DNA of 49,095 nucleotides from assembly GCA_018992565.1 (NCBI GenBank), contig JACVGW010000012.1:1-49095 (forward strand), given 5' to 3'. This DNA comes from Theionarchaea archaeon. GTDB lineage: Archaea; Methanobacteriota_B; Thermococci; Methanofastidiosales; SZ-28-30. Both the position numbers and the translations under genes were made by a program. The notes below the pieces were generated by a model. The model saw only the letters and a list, made by a program, of their open reading frames with translations. It did not search any database and was not told the DNA's origin. Below, piece by piece: positions 41,266 to 49,095 of the stretch. Each line of letters starts with the position of its first letter. Positions within the stretch are counted from its first letter, which is position 1.

Positions 41266-42996
41266 CTACTCCTTCTCCAACACCGACTTCAGCTTTTCGT
41301 ATTCCTCTTTGCCAATTTCTCCTTTGGCGTACCGTTCGTCTAGGGTCTCCAGAGCACTTTTCTCTCCTTCTGCAGGTGGAGCAGGTTGTTCTGGTGCAGC
41401 AGATTCTGCTGGCTTGGGCTTTCTTCTCTTCACCAGGAGCACTACTACGACCACGAGAACCACTACAATGACTACCACCACAACGATAACCATCATCCTG
41501 AACTTCTCGATCCTGGCGATTTCCTGGTTGCACAGGTCGATCTTCTCCTGACAGGTGGTTTCCTTCTCTGGATCATCATATTCTTCCCACTTGGCCTTGG
41601 CCTGTTCGAATAGTGCCTTACTCTGCTGGTATCCTGAAGCATTGAAGGTACTGGGAGCTGTCTTGAGGGATTCCTCACCCTGTTCAAGTAAGAGAGATGC
41701 CTCTTCTCTGAGGGCAATCCAATCCTGGCTTTCTTCCACCTTGGCTGCACACTCCTGAGATCGTTCCGTGTACTCTATTTCTTGATATTTCTCCTGTGCC
41801 TTGTTGAACTCCTCGATAGCATTCTCGTATTCCCGCTGGTTATAGTAGTCCATCGCCTGGTCAAAGAGGCTGTTGGCTTCATTTCCGACATTGCACTTCT
41901 CAATGTAGGCGTTGGCATCCTCGATTCCATGGCTGGCATCTGTATTGGAATATATTTCGTTGGATCCCTCAAAGCTCTCAATAGCTTTCTCAAATTCCGT
42001 AATGGCTTGAGAAAACTTGTGGTTCTGATATAATGAGATTGCATTAGACAGTGTCCCCTGTGCCTGTTCATTCATGAGCTTGTATTGCTTGTAAGGACCA
42101 CCTGTTTCGCCAAGCCATTCCACTGCATTGGCCAAAAGATCCATATTCTCTTTCTCTTTTTCAACAATGCAGTTCCAGAACGACTTTTGGCTTGAGAAGA
42201 AGACAGCTCTACCTTTGCCCATTTCCAGAGCAAGCAGGAGGTCCAGAGGTCCTTCTTCCTCATCATCATCTTTGGAGCCCTGTCCAGTTCCAGATAGGTC
42301 TGCGTATGTTTCATCTCCAGACGTAGCCAAAACTTTTCCTGACTCGTAACTGGCAATGGGAATTCCGCTGTACATACCAAATTCAGTGATCCCTTGGGTA
42401 ATGGGATGAGATTTGAAGTCTTCGATTTCCACGAAGTATGCCGCAGGAACGCTCAAGATGATGCCCCTTTCCTCCCAGCGATACTGTCTTCGTGCAGATA
42501 GACTAGACTTTTCTCTTGCTATGGTCACTGTTTCTGAGGAAAACTGAACATCGAAGGAACGTGAGATACTATTGTTTGAGGCTGCAGGATCTGCCAGCAG
42601 CAACAGGCCTCCGCCATTCTCCACAAACTGCTTGATGGCCGATGCTTCATCAGAGCTGTAGCTGTTCTCAAAGGAAGCGATTATCAGCACATCATAGTTC
42701 TTGAGAGTATTGTAGCTGAGTTTTCCTGATCCCCTGACATCGACATAGCCCACATCCTGAATCTTCCTTGAAAGAGTACCTAGCCCCCATGCCTCATCAT
42801 TGTTATTAAAAGAATAACCCCAATTGGTGGACCTGGAGAAGTCTAGCTCCTCAATCAAATACTTCTGCTCTGTATCAGAAATTGCAGATATTCGCGACTC
42901 ATCCACAAGTACCTTAATGTTATCTGATCCACTTGCGATTGGTATAGTACTGAGCAGGAACAAAACTACACATGCACAAACTATTACTTTTTTCAT
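41266..42996 (-). CDS. Anchored GATase-like/TPR/SHOCT membrane protein
   Basis: 576 residues. A signal peptide (1-23) leads to an extracytoplasmic GATase1-like/DUF4350-type domain (about 27-290), with YDVLIIASFENSYSSDEASAIKQFVENGGGLLLLADP as its core. Then come TPR-like helices (about 300-500: LYQNHKFSQAITEFEKAIESF, YYNQREYENAIEEFNKAQEKY). A single membrane helix of almost pure Val/Ile (about 505-530) is followed by basic and Pro/Ala residues and a C-terminal SHOCT-like helix pair (about 548-575) in the cytoplasm. It probably links surface protein contacts to an internal partner; function unknown. A strong GGGAGGTGA site and a leader of about 70 nt precede the start. Confidence 0.75.
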   Translation of the reverse strand: MKKVIVCACVVLFLLSTIPIASGSDNIKVLVDESRISAISDTEQKYLIEELDFSRSTNWGYSFNNNDEAWGLGTLSRKIQDVGYVDVRGSGKLSYNTLKNYDVLIIASFENSYSSDEASAIKQFVENGGGLLLLADPAASNNSISRSFDVQFSSETVTIAREKSSLSARRQYRWEERGIILSVPAAYFVEIEDFKSHPITQGITEFGMYSGIPIASYESGKVLATSGDETYADLSGTGQGSKDDDEEEGPLDLLLALEMGKGRAVFFSSQKSFWNCIVEKEKENMDLLANAVEWLGETGGPYKQYKLMNEQAQGTLSNAISLYQNHKFSQAITEFEKAIESFEGSNEIYSNTDASHGIEDANAYIEKCNVGNEANSLFDQAMDYYNQREYENAIEEFNKAQEKYQEIEYTERSQECAAKVEESQDWIALREEASLLLEQGEESLKTAPSTFNASGYQQSKALFEQAKAKWEEYDDPEKETTCQEKIDLCNQEIARIEKFRMMVIVVVVVIVVVLVVVVVLLVKRRKPKPAESAAPEQPAPPAEGEKSALETLDERYAKGEIGKEEYEKLKSVLEKE

Positions 42997-43106
42997 TTTG
43001 TCACCTCCCTTAATGTGGCTTGAGATATCCGCGCCTCGGCCCAGAACTGCCCGAGCAATTATCCTGAGTCGACTGATGGAATGTCTTTACTCAGGTATAT
43101 ATAGGT
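42997..43106 (-). promoter_or_regulatory. Promoter and leader of the SHOCT membrane-protein gene
   Basis: CCTATATATACC (43095-43106) gives transcription from about 43074. The leader of about 75 nt includes a CTCGG/CCGAG hairpin around 43033-43058 and ends in GGGAGGTGA, a full match to the archaeal anti-Shine-Dalgarno. Confidence 0.5.
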
Positions 43107-43229
43107 TTCGGATGGAGAGAAAGGAAAGAGAAAAAAGGCAGGATTCTTCAAGAGAAATCATTCCTTCTCTCATCAACGGGGGATTTTAGATCATGGTTAA
43201 GACACTCTTCACCAGAGCATCTGATGTAG

Positions 43230-43253
43230 AGAAAAATGAGAATAAGTAAAAAA
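43230..43253 (-). terminator. Oligo-T terminator after the transglutaminase gene
   Basis: On the minus strand the stop is followed by TTTAGTTTTTTACTTATTCTC and TTTTTCTC, a T-rich archaeal-style terminator. Confidence 0.5.
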
Positions 43254-44138
43254 CTAAATGTAGTAGATTTCCCGTCCAATCGGAGTACCTGAGCTGGAAT
43301 TATCTGATTTTAGGTCATGATATTCCTTGTCGTTAAACCATCCCCAGATGTCAGGTGTGTAGAAGCTGTAGTACAAATCCTGTTCGAAGTAGTTGCATGA
43401 AGCACATGTAGATTCCAGTGCATACCAGGTGTCTCCCATCTTGAATTCAATCCACGCATGTCCACTCTGGCCTCCTGGGAAGTGGACTACTCCCAGTACT
43501 ACCTTCACATCAGAGGCTGGCACACCTGCTATTCTCATCATGGCACAAAGCAGGATGGATCTATCCTCGCAATCACCCTTTCTCCACTCAATGGTCTCTC
43601 TGGGCAACTGCCAGAAGTCAAACTTGAAGGCCAAAAACTCTTTGGGATATTTCCACTCTTTGGGATTTCCTTCTGTCACATATTCTATCTCTTTACGGAC
43701 ATATTCAAAGATGGCCTGCTGTTTTTCTTCAGTTGTCCTGCACAGACGAGTCACTTCCTCCACTTTTTCGATGACAACGGGATCATCTGTCGTAATGAGG
43801 ACCCGGGGATCTTTAGTCAGAATTTTCTTTTGAAGAGATACTTCACTTTCCAGAACAGATTTCTGGGAATCTAGTTCATCAATCTGCTGCTGGAGTTCTG
43901 CCTGTCTCTGCTGCTCCAGGGGAATACGATTCTCTGTTTCTATAATTTTCTGTTCAGTCTCCTGAAGCTCAGACTCGATGGAAGCAACTTCATCTGTCAC
44001 CTTCTGGGTTTCTTCTGTTATGGAGAAGCTCTTGGTGTGCTCTTCCTGCTGTAAGGTGTAGTACTGGTAGGTTGTACCCATGAAGACAATCATGACTGTA
44101 GCCAGTCCAGCGATCAATAATACTAGTCTCTTGTTCAC
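43254..44138 (-). CDS. Membrane-anchored transglutaminase-fold enzyme
   Basis: 294 residues. N-terminal membrane anchor (about 4-24), a coiled coil (about 35-108; repeated Glu/Gln/Leu heptads) and an extracytoplasmic transglutaminase-like domain. The triad is intact: Cys190 in RKGDCEDRS, His227 in SGHAWIEF and Glu242 (in place of the usual Asp) in YALEST. Members of this fold act as cysteine proteases or as protein cross-linking enzymes; archaeal surface versions are uncharacterised. GTG 44138 follows GAGGGTGAT and lies four bases after the stop of the next gene, its paralogue. The pair is therefore one operon and probably works together. Confidence 0.82.
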   Translation of the reverse strand: MNKRLVLLIAGLATVMIVFMGTTYQYYTLQQEEHTKSFSITEETQKVTDEVASIESELQETEQKIIETENRIPLEQQRQAELQQQIDELDSQKSVLESEVSLQKKILTKDPRVLITTDDPVVIEKVEEVTRLCRTTEEKQQAIFEYVRKEIEYVTEGNPKEWKYPKEFLAFKFDFWQLPRETIEWRKGDCEDRSILLCAMMRIAGVPASDVKVVLGVVHFPGGQSGHAWIEFKMGDTWYALESTCASCNYFEQDLYYSFYTPDIWGWFNDKEYHDLKSDNSSSGTPIGREIYYI

Positions 44139-44142
44139 GATA

Positions 44143-45114
44143 TCACCCTCTCCGGTATTGCGTGTCGTTGAACCACCACAGCACTCTGACTGTGTGCTCA
44201 TCATAGAACTCATCCCGCGGAGTAGTCGTGAAGGCAAATCCCTTGAAGGGATCCAGTATCCACCAGGTGGTTCCATCGTAGACCTCCACCCAGATCCATC
44301 CATCATTCCCGTCAACTTCTGCAGCTATGAATTTCACGTGTTCAGAAGGCGTTCCCGTTATGCGCAGCATGGTTAGAAGCAATAGGTACTTATCTTCGTA
44401 GTGTCCTTTCCCTCGTCTGAGAATGTCCTCCGGATACTCCCACAAGTCTGTTCTGCCGAACCGGAAAATTGACTCATCATCTTCAATCTCATCCCGGACG
44501 AAGTTGAATAGTGCCATTTGCCTCTGCTTTAACGTGGTCAGTCCGGACGTAATCTCATCTGTCTTTGCCTTCAGGTAGGGGTTATCCACTGTCACGAACT
44601 TGTCGGGGGTACACTGTTCCAGACACTGAAAATACGAGAGCTCTTCTTGCACAGCATCCAATGACTGCTGCGAGGTATTGAACGATTCTTCTAACTGAGA
44701 AGTCATGTCCTCTTCGTCTGTCAGTTCACCCAGGATGGATTGGTATCTGGTTTCTGTCTGGGCAGCCTGTGCTTCTAGCTGGGAAAGCTGAGAATCAACC
44801 ACCTGTTTCTGATGGAGGAGCGTTTCATTCTGGTTCAGCGCCTCTGCATATGCAGAGTAGTACTGGGCTGATAGCAGAATGAATATGATAATAGGAACAA
44901 CCAGCAGACTGGCCAGTATGTAGCCTTTTTGGGACACATTCCCCCGTCCCTGCTTGGTTATAAACCAGGCCCCCTGTTTGTTCTCTGCTAGATTCTTCTC
45001 TTCCAAAGTGATGAGAGTCTGGGCCAGATTCTTGTTGGGAAAGTCCGCTTGCAGTCCCTCGTAGGTTCGAGGTCCCCTGCTCAGAGTTCTCAAAATATCT
45101 TTCTCTAATCCCAC
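44143..45114 (-). CDS. Winged-helix, membrane, pseudo-transglutaminase protein
   Basis: 323 residues with an unusual plan. Residues 1-55 form a winged-helix-like DNA-binding domain (DILRTLSRGPRTYEGLQADF, then LITLEEKNLAEN and a GAWFITKQGRG wing). A membrane helix spans about 64-85, a coiled coil about 90-165, and an extracellular transglutaminase fold follows. In that fold the catalytic Cys position is Tyr239 (GKGHYEDK) and the His position is Trp273 (DGWIWVEV); only Asp288 remains. It looks like a one-component transmembrane regulator whose sensor is a dead enzyme related to its operon partner. GTG 45114 has GGTGATTAC directly in front and a TAATATAAAC box about 36 bp upstream. Confidence 0.75.
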   Translation of the reverse strand: MGLEKDILRTLSRGPRTYEGLQADFPNKNLAQTLITLEEKNLAENKQGAWFITKQGRGNVSQKGYILASLLVVPIIIFILLSAQYYSAYAEALNQNETLLHQKQVVDSQLSQLEAQAAQTETRYQSILGELTDEEDMTSQLEESFNTSQQSLDAVQEELSYFQCLEQCTPDKFVTVDNPYLKAKTDEITSGLTTLKQRQMALFNFVRDEIEDDESIFRFGRTDLWEYPEDILRRGKGHYEDKYLLLLTMLRITGTPSEHVKFIAAEVDGNDGWIWVEVYDGTTWWILDPFKGFAFTTTPRDEFYDEHTVRVLWWFNDTQYRRG

Positions 45115-45143
45115 GTAATCACCAGAAGATTATCCTGCCGTAG

Positions 45144-45156
45144 AGTAATATAAACT
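45144..45156 (-). promoter_or_regulatory. Promoter of the transglutaminase operon
   Basis: AGTTTATATTAC on the minus strand predicts RNA from about 45124, a ten-base leader containing GGTGAT before GTG 45114. Confidence 0.5.
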
Positions 45157-45242
45157 TTTCCTCTTCCTTCCATACTGATAATGAGAGGTGTACGGTACAC
45201 TGTGGGCTGCTGAATGCTGTACTTCCTACCTCCACAGGAGAA

Positions 45243-45253
45243 ATCCTTTTATG
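45243..45253 (+). promoter_or_regulatory. TATA promoter of the AmmeMemoRadiSam genes
   Basis: AAATCC followed by TTTTATGAG, centred 26 bp before ATG 45275, which decides that start over upstream ATGs. Confidence 0.5.
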
Positions 45254-45274
45254 AGGAAAGGAGAAGGTCTCTGC

Positions 45275-46435
45275 ATGGTAGGTACGGAACCCATGTCGCG
45301 CAGGGATTTCATCAAGAAGTCTGTAGTGGCAGGAGCCGGCCTTGCTCTGGGCGTGTACGGCGTGTCCCGGCTGCTGCAGCACGAGTCCCCTTCTGCGTCC
45401 GGTGACAGTGGACAGCCCTGGAAGTGGTCAAAAGAAGGGTACCACTATATTACTCTGGGAGACTACGTCCAGTGTCAGATCTGCCCCAATCAGTGTGTAC
45501 TGAGAGAAGGAGTCAGGAGTGTATGCCGCAACAAAACCAACTACAAGGGCACCTTATACACACTAGCCTATGGAAACCCGTGCGCAGTTCACGTGGATCC
45601 TGTGGAGAAAAAGCCTCTCTTTCACTTCCTTCCCTCTTCTTCGGTTTATTCTGTAGCCACTGCAGGGTGCAACTTCAGGTGCTTGAACTGCCAGAACTGG
45701 GAAATCTCTCAGAAAAGCCCGGAAGAGACCACAAATATGGAATTGTTCCCTGAGAATGTGGTGATGAAAGCAGAGCAAGCAGGGTGTCAGTGTGTCGGAT
45801 ATACATACAGTGAGCCTACAGCCTGGTATGAGTACATGTACGATACAGCTCGAATTGCCTCACAGAGAAGAATCAAGAATATCTGGGTGACCAATGGCTA
45901 TATGAATGAGCAGCCTTTGAGAGATTTATGTCAGTATCTTGATGCAGCCAATGTGGATGTGAAGAGCTTTGATGAGAGGATCTATCATGAGCTCAATTCT
46001 GGAATGCTACAACCTGTGCTTAACACTTTAAAGATATTGAAAGAGGAAGGGGTGTGGATTGAAATGACTAATCTGGTGATACCAACGTGGACAGACGATC
46101 TGGACATGATCCGTGAAATGTGCCAGTGGCTGTACGAGAATCTGGGTCCTGACTATCCACTGCACTTCTCCCGATTTCATCCTGATTATAAACTGCAGCA
46201 TTTGCCCCCCACTCCCATTGAAATCTTGAAAGAAGCGCACACCATAGCTGAAGAAGAAGGGCTGCACTACGTTTACATTGGGAATGTGCCAGGTGTTGAG
46301 GAGCAGAGCACGGTGTGTCCTTCATGCCAGAGAGTGGTGGTGGAAAGGAATGGGTTCTTCATTGTGCAAATGCATATTCAGAATGGAGCATGTGAATTTT
46401 GTGGAGAGACGGTGGCAGGTGTGTGGTCAGGATGA
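45275..46435 (+). CDS. AmmeMemoRadiSam system radical SAM enzyme with Tat signal
   Basis: 386 residues. The N-terminus is a twin-arginine signal (SRRDFIKKSVVAGAGLALG, Arg9-Arg10). It is followed by the family CxxC..C..C segment QCQICPNQCVLREGVRSVC, the radical SAM motif AGCNFRCLNCQNW (Cys132, Cys136, Cys139), GYTYSEPTAWYEYMYD and DVKSFDERIYHEL. The C-terminus carries a zinc-ribbon-like CPSCQR...CEFCGE. The AmmeMemoRadiSam triad (this enzyme, Memo and AMMECR1) is widespread in archaea and bacteria, but its reaction is unknown. A Tat signal implies that this copy folds with its cofactor inside and is exported, which is surprising for a radical SAM enzyme that needs a strong reductant. The stop overlaps the next start as ATGA. 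Confidence 0.9.
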   Translation: MVGTEPMSRRDFIKKSVVAGAGLALGVYGVSRLLQHESPSASGDSGQPWKWSKEGYHYITLGDYVQCQICPNQCVLREGVRSVCRNKTNYKGTLYTLAYGNPCAVHVDPVEKKPLFHFLPSSSVYSVATAGCNFRCLNCQNWEISQKSPEETTNMELFPENVVMKAEQAGCQCVGYTYSEPTAWYEYMYDTARIASQRRIKNIWVTNGYMNEQPLRDLCQYLDAANVDVKSFDERIYHELNSGMLQPVLNTLKILKEEGVWIEMTNLVIPTWTDDLDMIREMCQWLYENLGPDYPLHFSRFHPDYKLQHLPPTPIEILKEAHTIAEEEGLHYVYIGNVPGVEEQSTVCPSCQRVVVERNGFFIVQMHIQNGACEFCGETVAGVWSG

Positions 46436-47907
46436 AGAGCGTGAAGAGAAAATACTGGGGAGTCATCATGGTGGGTATCCTGGCTGTTAGTGTGTACTGT
46501 GGAGTAAGAGTCTTCCATTCTGAAGAGTCTGGAACATCTGGAGTGGAGGATGAGGTACGAATAGTGCGACCTCCTGCTGTGGCAGGCCAATTCTACCCTT
46601 CTTCTGAAGAAGAGCTGCAGCAATCTGTAGCTATGTACCTGAATCAAGTTCCAGACCTAGATATATCTCATATTCGCGCCCTGGTGTGTCCCCATGCAGG
46701 ATACGTTTACTCGGGACTGACTGCAGCGTACTGTTATAAGCAGCTTGACGATGTGTACGATACTGTCATATTGATAGGGCCTTCCCATTACGTGTGGTTT
46801 CAGGGAGCATCTGTCCCTGATTATACGCATTACAGGACACCTCTGGGCCTGGTCAGAATATCTGATATTGTGTCTGACATGAAAGAGAACGGGTTTACTA
46901 CAGTTCCTCATGTACATGTTGAGGAGCACTGTCTGGAAGTACAGCTTCCTTTTTTGCAGACTGTGCTCTCTGATTTTGAGATTGTTCCCATCGTGGTGGG
47001 TGATATTGATCCTCAGGAACTTGCCTCCGCACTTCATCCCTACATTGATGAGCGGACTCTGGTCATTGCCTCCACTGATCTCAGCCATTACCACCCATAT
47101 GGGGAGGCGCAGGAGCTGGACGAGGCCTGCACTGCAGCTGTGCCTGCCCTGGATTTTGATAGAGTGTCGCACTGCGAAGCTTGTGGCATCAGGGCTGTGG
47201 AAGCTGTCATGCACCTGGCCCAACAGAATGGATGGCAGGGGAATCTCCTGGATTACAGAAATTCAGGGGATACTGCAGGAGGAAGAGACCAGGTGGTAGG
47301 GTACATGGCTGTGGCATTCTGCGGAACACTCTCAGAGGATAGCTCCTCACTTCTGGATGAACAGGAACAGGCATGTCTGCTGCAGTTGGCAAGGCAGACT
47401 CTTCAGCAGTACCTGACTGAGGGCACCTTTCCTGATGTTGATGAATCAGTGATGTCACCACGGTTGAAAGAGAACAGAGCATGTTTTGTGACGTTGAATA
47501 AGGAGGGAATGCTTCGAGGGTGTATTGGAACTTTCACTGCAGAGACAATGCTGTATCAGGCTGTTATGGAGAATGCAGTGAATGCTGCGCTGAGAGACCC
47601 TCGATTTGTTCCTCTTACCAGCGATGAGCTTGAGGAGGTCACTATCGAGATATCTGTTCTCACGACACCGTACCGCATATGGTACAGGGACAGTGACGAT
47701 CTCTGTGAAAAAATACGAGAGAAAGGTGTGATTATTACCTGGGGGAGGCAGAGGGCAACCTATCTTCCACAGGTGTGGGAACAGCTTCCGGATCCTGGGG
47801 AGTTTCTTTCTCATTTATGTGTCAAGGCGGGCCTTCCTTCCCTTTACTGGAAGCAAGGGGGTCTGGATGTCCAGATATACACAGCTCAGGTGTTTGGAGA
47901 AGAGTGA
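46432..47907 (+). CDS. Membrane-anchored Memo-AMMECR1 fusion
   Basis: 491 residues. A single N-terminal membrane helix (about 8-26) is followed by a Memo domain (about 45-310: RPPAVAGQFYPSS, CPHAGYVYSG, GPSHYVW, EEHCLEVQLPFL, STDLSHYHPY, DEACTAAV). An AMMECR1 domain (about 330-488) has the invariant LRGCIG and NAVNAALRDPRF blocks and the VEISVLT and TYLPQVW segments. Memo is related to extradiol dioxygenase-like and nonheme iron proteins, AMMECR1 has no known activity, and the two are often fused. The ATG overlaps the radical SAM stop, giving all three components in one exported module. The membrane anchor facing outward matches the partner's Tat signal. Confidence 0.9.
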   Translation: MKSVKRKYWGVIMVGILAVSVYCGVRVFHSEESGTSGVEDEVRIVRPPAVAGQFYPSSEEELQQSVAMYLNQVPDLDISHIRALVCPHAGYVYSGLTAAYCYKQLDDVYDTVILIGPSHYVWFQGASVPDYTHYRTPLGLVRISDIVSDMKENGFTTVPHVHVEEHCLEVQLPFLQTVLSDFEIVPIVVGDIDPQELASALHPYIDERTLVIASTDLSHYHPYGEAQELDEACTAAVPALDFDRVSHCEACGIRAVEAVMHLAQQNGWQGNLLDYRNSGDTAGGRDQVVGYMAVAFCGTLSEDSSSLLDEQEQACLLQLARQTLQQYLTEGTFPDVDESVMSPRLKENRACFVTLNKEGMLRGCIGTFTAETMLYQAVMENAVNAALRDPRFVPLTSDELEEVTIEISVLTTPYRIWYRDSDDLCEKIREKGVIITWGRQRATYLPQVWEQLPDPGEFLSHLCVKAGLPSLYWKQGGLDVQIYTAQVFGEE

Positions 47908-48042
47908 GGTAGTCTTCAGCCTCTGGTGGGTGGGCTGGAATAGAAACGGTCTACTTTCTTAGAGCTGCGATATAGGCCACAAGTTAAACTGTTTCTTGAC
48001 AAATCTGATTTCAAATGAAACATCGGTCAAAAGAGGTTACTA

Positions 48043-48082
48043 GAGAAAAAAACAGAAGAAAATACAAAAAAGAAAGAAAAAT
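48043..48082 (-). terminator. Oligo-T terminator of the S-layer-like gene
   Basis: The minus strand after the stop reads as runs of T (TTTTTCTTTCTTTTTT, TTTTCTTCTGTTTTTTT), a multi-T archaeal terminator suited to a strongly expressed gene. Confidence 0.6.
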
Positions 48083-48086
48083 ATGA

Positions 48087-49095
48087 TTACAGCTGGTCAA
48101 TCAGGTCTTGAGCTGCTTCTCTGGTGGCGTCTCTGTCAGCACCTGCGATGATCAGGATGTCACAGTCACCGTATGGGTCGGTGATGTACTCCCATTCACC
48201 TGGTGAGGTGGTCCAGTCAACTGTGGATACTCCCTCGTCAACCAACTGCTTGACGACGATGTTAGCCACAGGTCCACCAATCAGGACCAGGTTGTATTCG
48301 CAGGCAGCTTTCCAGCCAGCAAAGTCGAGCTCAGTGTCCAACATGACTATGCCGATCTCGTCTATATCAGCCGGAGCAACTGTTGTGAAGGTTGTGGTCT
48401 GGACTGCTTCCATGATGGTGTCATAGTAGATACCATCAAAGTCAGGACATTCCATGCCAATAAGTCCACCAAACAGCACATCAGTTACTTCGATGGTGAA
48501 GTAGGGTGGGTCTCTTGGGTAGGGTCCTGGGATAGGCCACTTGTACTCACAGCCAGGGGCACACATCTTGTCACACAGAGCAATGTTGATCTCTACAATG
48601 GGCTGCCCAGCGCCTGTCCAGAGGACTGGGTCCTCAATATCGTAGAGGTCGATTGCACCTGCCTGTAATACCCAGTTCATGTCTCTACCATCGTTGAAGG
48701 TAGTGACACCTGCAACATCGTCCCTGTCCAAGTTGTCCTGTTCTGGGAAGTAGAATCCGGCACCATTCAGAGCGGTCCACTCGTATCCGATGTGACCGTC
48801 ATTGTTGTCCAGGAATCCATCTCCAATGAAGTTTGCAGGTCCAACCTGCAAGGTCCACCAGGCAAGACCTATCTGTGGCCAGGATCCAGTTCCAGGGGGC
48901 TGGTACAGGTAGTAGCCATTGACATCGTATGCGTCCCATCCAGACTCGTATGCGTCCAGGTACATCTGGTAGTTGTTGGCTTCTGTTACCCATGGGTCGC
49001 AGCACAGGTGGTTGTAGAACACTTTCTTGTTCTCCAGCCAGTATACCTTGATCTCAATACCAATCGTACCCTGGGCACCAATGAAGATCTTGACA
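48087..49095 (-). CDS. S-layer-like protein, C-terminal part (gene continues beyond window)
   Basis: The reading frame is open to the right edge, so only the last 335 residues are seen; the true start is outside. The visible part is rich in Tyr, Trp, Asp and Gly and acidic, as surface lattice proteins often are. It ends with the S-layer outer-domain pattern LVLIGGPVANIVVKQL, then CDILIIAGADRDATREAAQDLIDQL, also found in S-layer proteins of Thermococci and methanogens and in shorter form in the surface protein at 22033. Codons appear unusually uniform (GAC, GGT, TAC, ACC favoured), suggesting high expression. It is probably an S-layer or S-layer-associated subunit and a likely substrate of AglB. 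Confidence 0.75.
   Translation of the reverse strand, partial: VKIFIGAQGTIGIEIKVYWLENKKVFYNHLCCDPWVTEANNYQMYLDAYESGWDAYDVNGYYLYQPPGTGSWPQIGLAWWTLQVGPANFIGDGFLDNNDGHIGYEWTALNGAGFYFPEQDNLDRDDVAGVTTFNDGRDMNWVLQAGAIDLYDIEDPVLWTGAGQPIVEINIALCDKMCAPGCEYKWPIPGPYPRDPPYFTIEVTDVLFGGLIGMECPDFDGIYYDTIMEAVQTTTFTTVAPADIDEIGIVMLDTELDFAGWKAACEYNLVLIGGPVANIVVKQLVDEGVSTVDWTTSPGEWEYITDPYGDCDILIIAGADRDATREAAQDLIDQL

Noticed and set aside
41440-41500. Simple-sequence repeat (ACCAC/GACTACC-like runs)
   Set aside because: It is the codon pattern of the Val/Ile membrane helix on the minus strand.
1-49095. Assignment to a named archaeal class
   Set aside because: Gene content and S-layer motifs fit several euryarchaeal lineages, and no rRNA or ribosomal protein is present to decide.

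Overview
The window is archaeal DNA of moderate GC content. It carries an archaeal-type SRP RNA core, an AglB/STT3 oligosaccharyltransferase, HerA and NurA, an EF-1-alpha-family GTPase, a mevalonate-branch GHMP protein and a 6-phospho-3-hexuloisomerase. Many genes have a TATA box (with an A/C-rich BRE-like run before it) centred about 24-28 bp upstream of the start codon, so their mRNAs are probably leaderless. Genes inside operons, and a few with leaders, carry Shine-Dalgarno sequences of the GGAGGTGAT type. A euryarchaeal S-layer lineage (Thermococci- or Theionarchaea-like) is only a guess from the gene mix. I see no tRNA, rRNA, CRISPR array or insertion sequence.

Left part (1-19,800) is mostly housekeeping. 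It holds SRP RNA, a SprT-like metalloprotein, aglB, a HEAT-repeat protein, a PHP phosphoesterase, a mevalonate-kinase/decarboxylase-like protein, a DUF599 membrane protein, nurA, a giant secreted subtilase, herA, a cupin plus M29 aminopeptidase pair, a HIT protein, and an operon pyrG - hexuloisomerase - zinc ribbon - serA. An AT-rich gap with a beta-propeller remnant and a GNAT acetyltransferase follow.

Centre (19,800-34,300) is accessory. A large polytopic membrane protein and a secreted propeller/LTD surface protein precede the most notable region. Between 24,551 and 33,008 there are five radical SAM/SPASM proteins, a tandem PqqD-like (RRE-type) protein, and an unlisted 46-codon peptide gene at 26,636-26,776 whose tail has five cysteines in 13 residues. 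This looks like an archaeal RiPP (ribosomally made, radical-SAM-modified peptide) locus. Nearby are a double AbrB-like protein and a secreted protein with 19 cysteines, mostly in Thr-Cys steps, which could be a second substrate or a target.

Right part (34,300-49,095) holds histidine ammonia-lyase divergent from histidyl-tRNA synthetase, an EF-1-alpha-family GTPase, a class V PLP enzyme overlapping truA, and a group of envelope proteins. The envelope group comprises a GATase-like/TPR/SHOCT membrane protein, an anchored transglutaminase-fold enzyme, and its operon partner, which joins a cytoplasmic winged helix to an extracellular transglutaminase fold that has lost Cys and His. It also includes a Tat-signal AmmeMemoRadiSam radical SAM enzyme coupled to a membrane-anchored Memo-AMMECR1 fusion. 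The 3' end of an S-layer-like gene runs off the right edge.

Taken together, much of the accessory coding capacity serves the cell surface (glycosylation, S-layer, secreted protease, anchored transglutaminases) and peptide modification by radical SAM enzymes.
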